64,000 nucleotides of DNA, from NCBI GenBank assembly GCA_023653785.1, contig JAMKCH010035896.1:124001-188000 (forward strand), given 5' to 3'. How positions within the stretch are numbered: the first letter of the stretch is position 1; each line of letters starts with the position of its first letter. Of this stretch, positions 58,313-64,000 are shown in pieces. The position numbers and the translations under genes are program-made. The DNA comes from Ophioderma brevispina. Lineage: Eukaryota > Echinodermata > Ophiuroidea > Amphilepidida > Ophiodermatidae. The notes below the pieces were generated by a model, which saw only the letters and a list, made by a program, of their open reading frames with translations, did no database searches and was not told where the DNA came from.

Positions 58313-60235
58313 AAGACATGCCTCGATAATGGTCGAGAATACATTCAGAATAAATTAAAAGATAATATCCAGTCCCGTACTGAAAGAAGATGGGGAGAAA
58401 ACAACTCTTCGAATAACCTTTTCGTCCACGCAGATAAAACGAGAAACTTAAATCACGAAATGAAACCCAGAGACTATGAAACTTGCTTAACTGACAACAT
58501 CACGCAGAAGTACAAGTTTGCCGACGCCGATACCATCACGAAATAGAAACGGAATTCGACCGATATCACAAACAAAACTTAACATCAATGATAGAATGAC
58601 ACACCTGTAGAAAGACAATCCTTCATCAATATCAAGGATCATAAGGAGAACTTCCAAATAACACCAAGTGCAGGTTGTAAATCCCACCACGAACGAAACT
58701 TGGGTAAGGTAAGCCAAACAATGCATACAGATGAACAACGATATAAGACTTAAAACACGCGTAAACCAATGGCGAACACAGCGTCAGTTGTAATGGTTTA
58801 CCGACCTAAAAATACAGAGATCTAACCTTCCTTTGTTTTCGGATAACATCGTAGACTATTATCCTTCCATATCGGGAGAACTACTTGAGAAAGCATTGCT
58901 TGGGCCAAACATTTCACAAAAATATTAATATGAAAGGGACACCATTATGCATGCCAGAAGAATCATTGCTCTTCGACGAAGAAGGGAAAGCATGGGTTAA
59001 GAAGGACACAAATAATGCATTCGACGTTCCCATGGGCGCCTACGACGGGACTGGGGTATGTGAATTAGCGGTCTGTACATACTAAAGAACTTAACCCATA
59101 GCTGCAAACGGAAAGTGTCGGACTGTACCGTGACGACGGGTTTACCGTCCTACGACATACTCGGGAAATGAAATCGGACAGGAGCGCAGAAATTAATAGA
59201 GCAATCTTCAAGTCACTATCCCTGAAAATCACAGTGCAGACGAATTTGCAATCTGTTAATTATCTAACATTACCATGGATCTTAAATCGGGTCTATACAA
59301 GCCATACAGAAAACGCACAGCGATACCCCGATGTATTTAATACTGACTCCTCACCACCCGCCACAAATAATCAGGAATATACCAGCCGCGTAGAGAAGAG
59401 GATCAACAGCATATCTTCTAACCAAGAAGTATTTGACAAAACAGCACCCATTTATAAACGAGGCGCTGAATCAAGCGTTACAAGCATACATTAAGTAATC
59501 GCACAGCGGAAAAGGAGACAAAAAGGGAAAAGGAGGAACAGATCGAGAAAGTCAATATGGTTTTAACCCTCCATACGCAGACGTAAAACACATGTAGGGG
59601 GCACCTTCTTCACACTCATAGATCCCATTTCCCGCGAGACACAATTGCCTAAGATAGTCAATCGCATCACCGTCAAAATAGTTATAGTTTGCATGAAAAA
59701 AAATATGAGATCGATCATAAAATCACATACGCAAAGGTCATCACGACATAAGAAACCGAGCCTATCCCAAACACGCAACTGTAGAATCCAAGCAAATTGT
59801 CCTTTACGTGAGAATGCTTATTGAGGCCATAGTGTCCAAAGCAACTGTAAAATCAAATGACGAATCCAAGTTATACATTGGCCTTTCGGGAGGAGCGTTT
59901 AAAAGCAGATTTCCAATCACAACAACTCGTCAAACATGATAAGGACGAGCAAGAACCAGAACTATCCAGATACGTATGGAGACTGATAGTAAACGTTCCC
60001 AATATAACCAGAGAAATGGGAAATCCTAAAAAAATCCAACACGCATAAACGCGATTCTGGACAATGCAACTTATGTATTGATGAAAAGCTAGCTATACTT
60101 CACATGAAGGACAAAAATCTGATCACCAAAAGTCAGAACTATATCAAAAATGTCCCCATAATAAGAAAACACCCTGCAAAAGAAGAAATGAACACCTTTG
60201 TCGGGTTTTCCTGAATAAGCGGAAATGCGTTCTTC
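58313..60235 (+). pseudogene. Penelope-like element ORF, 5'-truncated inverted copy
   Basis: The plus strand begins inside the ORF. NNLFVHADKTRNLNHEMKP near 58415 is the start of the RT domain, followed by DNITQKYKFADADTITK. Later blocks: TFLCF near 58830, YYPSISGELLEKAL near 58860, LLFDEEGKAWVKKDTNNAFD near 58965, and VPMGAYDG near 59027. The YRDDG catalytic box is intact at 59126-59140, with a SLSLKITVQTNLQSVNYL segment after it. The C-terminus has NCRIQANCPL near 59785 and a GIY-YIG-type endonuclease (LYIGLSGGAFKSRF near 59868, then LSRYVWRL). Frameshifts interrupt it at several places, so it is inactive. Neptune or Penelope lineage could not be settled. Confidence 0.85.
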
Positions 60236-60239
60236 GGCG

Positions 60240-60500
60240 GCTTCTCTGGACGCATCTTTACACCCTCATGCACACCTTTCTTGCGTTTATCCTTTACGCA
60301 CGAACACGATTTTTCCTCGCGAATCCAGACAAAACAAAACTACGCTCATTGTCCCTGATGAATGCCGTTAGACATGAAATGCAATTAACAACAGCTGAAA
60401 ATTAAATGTTTTAGCGAAATATGCTACATAGGCTCTACTTTGTTTTAGTATCGAGCACTCTACAGCTGGAATTGAATATACTTATGTTATAAATATAATA
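60240..60500 (+). repeat. Penelope-like element 3' terminal repeat (pLTR c)
   Basis: Inverted copy of repeats a and b (ACACCTTTCTTGCGTTTA, CGCGAATCCAGACAAAAC, CAGCTGAAAATTAAATG, GCTACATAGGCTCTA, TAGTATCGAGCACTC). It sits at the 3' end of the plus-strand copy, so that copy lies between inverted repeats b and c. Confidence 0.8.
60347..60392 (+). ncRNA. Hammerhead ribozyme remnant (copy c)
   Basis: CTGATGA at 60355-60361 and GAAA at 60376-60379 are intact. Stem II ATGCC/GACAT has one mismatch around GTTA. Stem III has lost one base (GCAAT). TTGT at 60349-60352 can pair with ACAA at 60388-60391, but two extra C separate it from the core. The fold is as in copies a and b, on the other strand. Confidence 0.6.
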
Positions 60501-60565
60501 TATGAATATATACCCTATATATATATATATAATATATATTAATATATATATATATATACATATAT
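60485..60565. repeat. TA-rich tract beside the Penelope-like element
   Basis: (TA)n with interruptions, directly outside pLTR c. It mirrors 54655-54774. Confidence 0.85.
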
Positions 60566-62330
60566 ATTATGACAGCGAGTTTGAAAAATCTCTTATTAAT
60601 AGGATTGATTCGTAAGGCATTTTGGCGGATTACTCATTATAGACTCATATAAAGTCAGATATTCCAAAATATCATTTTAATGTGTCTTAAAGTGTATCGA
60701 AGTTGTACCAAATACATTATAGTTCCGAGAACACTTAGAACTGACGTTTAAGTATAAATTTCAAATCTCGTTAGCTTTAACAAGGGATAAACTGTCAAAA
60801 AATCCTTGGACAACACTGCGTGCCTCGCATCCGCGCCTTCGAGTCTGTATCTCTGTTTGTCCTTTCTCGTTCAAGAGAAAGTGTTCTTTGACCTAAAATA
60901 ATTGCAACAGAAACAAGTTTTGTGTTATCATACTTCTAAATTGTCACAGAATAATGTCAAATAGTCTAGTCAACAATGGGCAACATGTAAAAAATGGCGA
61001 ACGTTTTTACAGGAGTCAAAAATAAAATAGGTAAATGTTTGAACCGACACCGCTTATTCATCTCGGTCCCTAGGTAGCTCGATAATGAAGTCATCCCCGA
61101 TTCTGTTTCACGATCCAGTTCATTGCGAGAGTTTAGTCCAAACTCAGTTACTGACGAACAACTACGATCCCCGAGACGCAAACATGGTAATGAAGTAATT
61201 ATTATGATGTGGTGAATTTAATTTGATTTTGAATGATGTCACAATACACACACTCATGTATTTCCAGGAAAATGACATCTGATATTTTATTCTTGAACCA
61301 AAAATGACAATTTAAAAGTGACCTTTTTTGAGGAGTGCGAGACCGAAACATGTCCCCCTTTTCCATCTACCCCCGTTTGTTTTACTTAAACAGTAAAAAT
61401 ATTTGCAACGTGGATGTTGAGATCAAACAGCAAGCTTTCTGTTGGCGATACCTTCATTAGGGTACATACATTCATTCACATCCAAAATTGTTACTCGATA
61501 ACTCTATAACATTCCCCCGAAAATTTCGATTACACTCACGTGTTTTAATGTACGTTTGCACGGTGTTCAATACGACGAATCGATTTGAAACATTCCAACA
61601 CCTCACTGGCAGCCATCGTGGGTGCAACCTGCTTGAATTCACCCAAATGTGCAGATTAAGTGTCGCTTTTGGAGTATACTTATCAAGCGTGGTACAGACG
61701 TACAAAAGATTGGGTAGGTTTGGGTTGGGTGCCCCCCAGTAATGGCGATCAATTTGACCATCATGGCTGGTCGGATTTGTCTATAAGGATTTCGCCTGCG
61801 GTCAGTGCCACAATTGCGCGCGGTGTTATGAAAAGGTGAAGTATTGGCATGCTTGATGGACTTGGTCACCCTGACTACTGCTTGTGTGTTAGTCAAGAGA
61901 AAAGCAGTCACGCAAGCACCACCACTCCCCGTTAATTTACAATGCGATTTTAATTTCACGAGACTAGTTGCTACAGCCACCCTGTTTTAATAAACCTATC
62001 AGCAAAAATTAATGAATTGTTGAAGATGAAGAATGTACTTATTTTGTACCGGTCCATAGTAAATATATAATGTGTGTAAGCAAGGTTTGGCAAAGTTAAT
62101 TATAAACAATTAAGATAAATATTTTGCAAAACGGGCGTTGCTAAACGTGTTATTTTAAAAATATGAAATAGGTCGGCTAGGCGTGTTAAAGTAAACAACA
62201 AAATAATCTACATGAATTAAAGTTCAAATAACCTGAAGATGAATTTGTGGGTTAAGACGAAACTAGTGTTGTAATTTTGTTTTAAAATGTTGTTAAAAAT
62301 GTATGAATATTCAAAATACTGCTATGCTTT
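60566..62330. other. No gene recognised
   Basis: Frames at 61472-61742 and 61639-61980 (113 codons, minus) have no recognised domain and overlap on both strands. No repeat shared with the rest of the window was detected. Confidence 0.4.
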
Positions 62331-62339
62331 GAAGCGCAA

Positions 62340-62675
62340 GTGACCAGTCATGCATAATTGCAAACACCGAGAACCGATTTCCGAATATGACTGCCAATAC
62401 TCTCTGCATATGATGACCATCTCTTGTCATTGGCGTTTGGCGCCAGACTCCCTCAAATAATGTTGCTGTGGGGGTTCGCATCCTCCCGCACAGCGAGTCT
62501 ATTACCTTCCCAGCAATGACCGCGACCCATTTATACTCCATGGGTGGAGAGAGCAAGCGAGGTAAAGGCCTTGCCCAAGTGCCACAACACATGCAACAGC
62601 GGGGCTCGGACTCACAACGTAAAGTTGCTATGCTTATGAGGCGAGCGCTGATCCGCTGCACCACATTGCCCTCGA
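62340..62675 (-). mobile_element. tRNA-headed SINE, minus strand
   Basis: The minus strand has an A-box match TGGTGCAGCGG (62653-62663) and a B-box match AGTCCGAGCCC (62602-62613), about 40 bases apart, in a tRNA-like context. A body with CACTTGGGCAAGGCCTTTAC-type sequence, CATGGAGTATAAATGGGTCG and GGAGGATGCGAACCCCCAC follows. The left border is uncertain. The 168-codon minus frame (62311-62817) is read-through of the SINE and flanks. The 73-codon plus frame is its antisense. Confidence 0.7.
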
Positions 62676-62930
62676 CAAAGTCTATGTAAACCATTCTTAC
62701 ATTTTGACCTCTACGTGACCAAATGGTGAAATGAATGCAAGTTTTATATTTCCTTGGTTCCTTTGGGACTATAATATATGAATACTTTGGGACCTTTTTG
62801 GAAAAGATTCGGACCATTATGAAAAAGTTACCCCGATGACCTTGAAACTTTTTAATCCTTATAAATCGCCAATTGTAGTATAATTTCAGAACAATTATAA
62901 ACCTACTTTAAATTTTCCCCCATACAAACC

Positions 62931-63374
62931 TTGCTCCCCTGCGAGTGCATGCTTCCTCTACTTATTAATCCTCAATTCATTGAATTGATGGCTTATTGCC
63001 TATCGAGAGCGGCATGTTTTAATATGTTCGGCTCTTATTTGCGAACTAGTCGCCGTTTTATGTTCCGTTTTTCTCCCAAATTCTGCAAATTGTTCTGGAG
63101 GCTAGTGGGTCCTTTCGCCGTAGGTTTTATTTTTCGGATTTATATTGACGGCAGTTCAGTTTGGGTAACTTTTATATCTTTTGTCAAGGTTTGGACATCT
63201 TTTATGCCGTGCTTGTCGTCTTTCTTACTGAATGCTAGTGGTTTATGTGTGCACCTATTACCCGTTTCTATGGTGTTCTCAGGCGAAAATGAAATGGTGA
63301 CTGTGTTACATATCCACCAAGGGCTTACCAGGGCTGAGGTCAAACACAGTTGCGAGTTCATTGACTTGAGTTAG
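62931..63374 (+). CDS. Unrecognised 147-codon ORF
   Basis: One of the longest uninterrupted ATG frames here that is not explained by a repeat. The product is hydrophobic and Cys/Phe-rich in the first two thirds (about residues 50-115). It then ends in a polar stretch (FSGENEMVTVLHI). No domain is recognised. The opposite strand is also open over 63140-63361 with a more typical polar composition, so coding direction is uncertain. No promoter or splice evidence. Confidence 0.2.
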   Translation: MLPCECMLPLLINPQFIELMAYCLSRAACFNMFGSYLRTSRRFMFRFSPKFCKLFWRLVGPFAVGFIFRIYIDGSSVWVTFISFVKVWTSFMPCLSSFLLNASGLCVHLLPVSMVFSGENEMVTVLHIHQGLTRAEVKHSCEFIDLS

Positions 63375-64000
63375 ATTTAGTATAAACAAATTCCCTGATG
63401 AAATGTCGACCCGACTAGAATGACACAAGAAGTTTGTTTTACTTGAGATCAGACTCGAGTTATGTTAATAACTCGGGTATTTTGCAACAAAGTATCACTG
63501 AGTTCAGCAAAGTATATTTGCCTACTTTAGTGACGCAAAAAAAATCATTAAGGTCCGTACCTTAGCAAATTTGGTATCGGTATCGTCCTTTGCAGAAGGC
63601 AAGCCTTTTTTTTCCCATTATGGCATTGTATACCGACTCTGCATAGTGTTTTAGGGTATAGGAAGGGTGAAAAGTGGGTTTGTTGGTTGTTGCTTGTTGT
63701 TTTTCGACGCAAAGTTTAGAACTTTTAGTTTATGTTTATTGGTTTATTTTGTGCGGTCTTTGAGAACACAATTTTGGTGTACTCTGTAAAATCCTTATCT
63801 GGTTGTCATTATTAAGTTCGTGTGGCTGATTTCTATAACAATGTATACTCCCAGCGTGGCTGTTCCTCTAAACGATTTAACACTTCGTTGAGCTCGTTTT
63901 AAGGCACTTGAAACGTTGAAAACCAGTCTGAATTTATAAGTTGTCCTTGAAAGTTTTGCCAACATTCAAGCTGAAACTGGTCGAATATTACTATCAGAGG
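63375..64000. other. No gene or repeat recognised
   Basis: AT-rich sequence. A CTGATGA at 63395 is not followed by a GAAA box or pairing stems. Confidence 0.5.

Noticed and set aside
61639..61980. 113-codon minus-strand ORF as a gene
   Set aside because: Overlapping frames on both strands, no domain recognised, and no splice or promoter evidence.
62311..62817. 168-codon minus-strand ORF
   Set aside because: Its middle is a tRNA-headed SINE read in sense and its ends are flanking DNA; there is no domain.
63395..63440. Additional hammerhead ribozyme at a CTGATGA box
   Set aside because: No GAAA box in place and no pairing arms; the CTGATGA boxes near 22284 and 26222 fail for the same reasons.

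Overview
This window is non-coding, transposon-dense DNA from an animal nuclear genome, most probably a marine invertebrate. It has no operons or dense ORFs. It carries decayed animal-type retroelements: Jockey/CR1-type LINEs, Penelope-like elements with a GIY-YIG endonuclease, and tRNA-derived SINEs. It also holds many short inverted-repeat DNA transposons and long microsatellites. I could not identify any host protein-coding gene with confidence. The best candidates are one or two exon-like stretches at 36.6-37.2 kb and an unrecognised 147-codon frame at 62.9 kb. The species cannot be fixed from the sequence. Repeat copies differ mostly by single-base insertions and deletions, so some frameshifts and duplications may come from long-read assembly error.

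Layout. 0-9.9 kb: TA microsatellites, a retroelement 3' end, a TTAA-flanked MITE (3785-4138), a 1.3-kb foldback element (4758-6100), a MITE (6644-7184) and a near-perfect palindrome (7876-8153). 9.9-14.6 kb: two tandem copies of a 2.3-kb unit, each with a 0.45-kb AGT/AGC array. 15-20.4 kb: several non-autonomous DNA elements in multiple copies, including an element with 20-bp terminal repeats and reiterated internal copies (18394-19337). 20.8-21.5 kb: an unexplained cluster of GTAC-centred short palindromes. 24-29.3 kb: a minus-strand CR1/Jockey-like LINE interrupted by a second, plus-strand LINE with a recognisable target-site duplication. 30.4-32.2 kb: a mariner-type palindromic MITE and a tRNA-headed SINE. 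33-37.6 kb: a G19 run, degenerate telomere-like DNA, CpG-rich palindromes and possible exons. 37.9-44 kb: a duplicated 1.4-kb module with inverted arms, an exact 29-mer present three times, and minisatellites. 45.6-47.2 kb: ACT/CTG arrays. 50.6-51.9 kb: a 1.3-kb polypurine tract. 52.9-54.3 kb: a direct repeat pair enclosing a MITE.

54.7-60.6 kb is the most informative region. A near full-length Penelope-like element lies on the minus strand, flanked by direct terminal repeats (pLTRs). A second, 5'-truncated copy abuts it head-to-head on the plus strand. All three terminal repeats contain a decayed type I hammerhead ribozyme; one copy keeps all core nucleotides, and stem III shows compensatory change between copies. 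The last 3.5 kb holds a SINE and an unrecognised ORF.

Functionally the window is a record of nested mobile-element insertions. None of the retroelements appears able to move: reading frames are broken and catalytic residues are altered.
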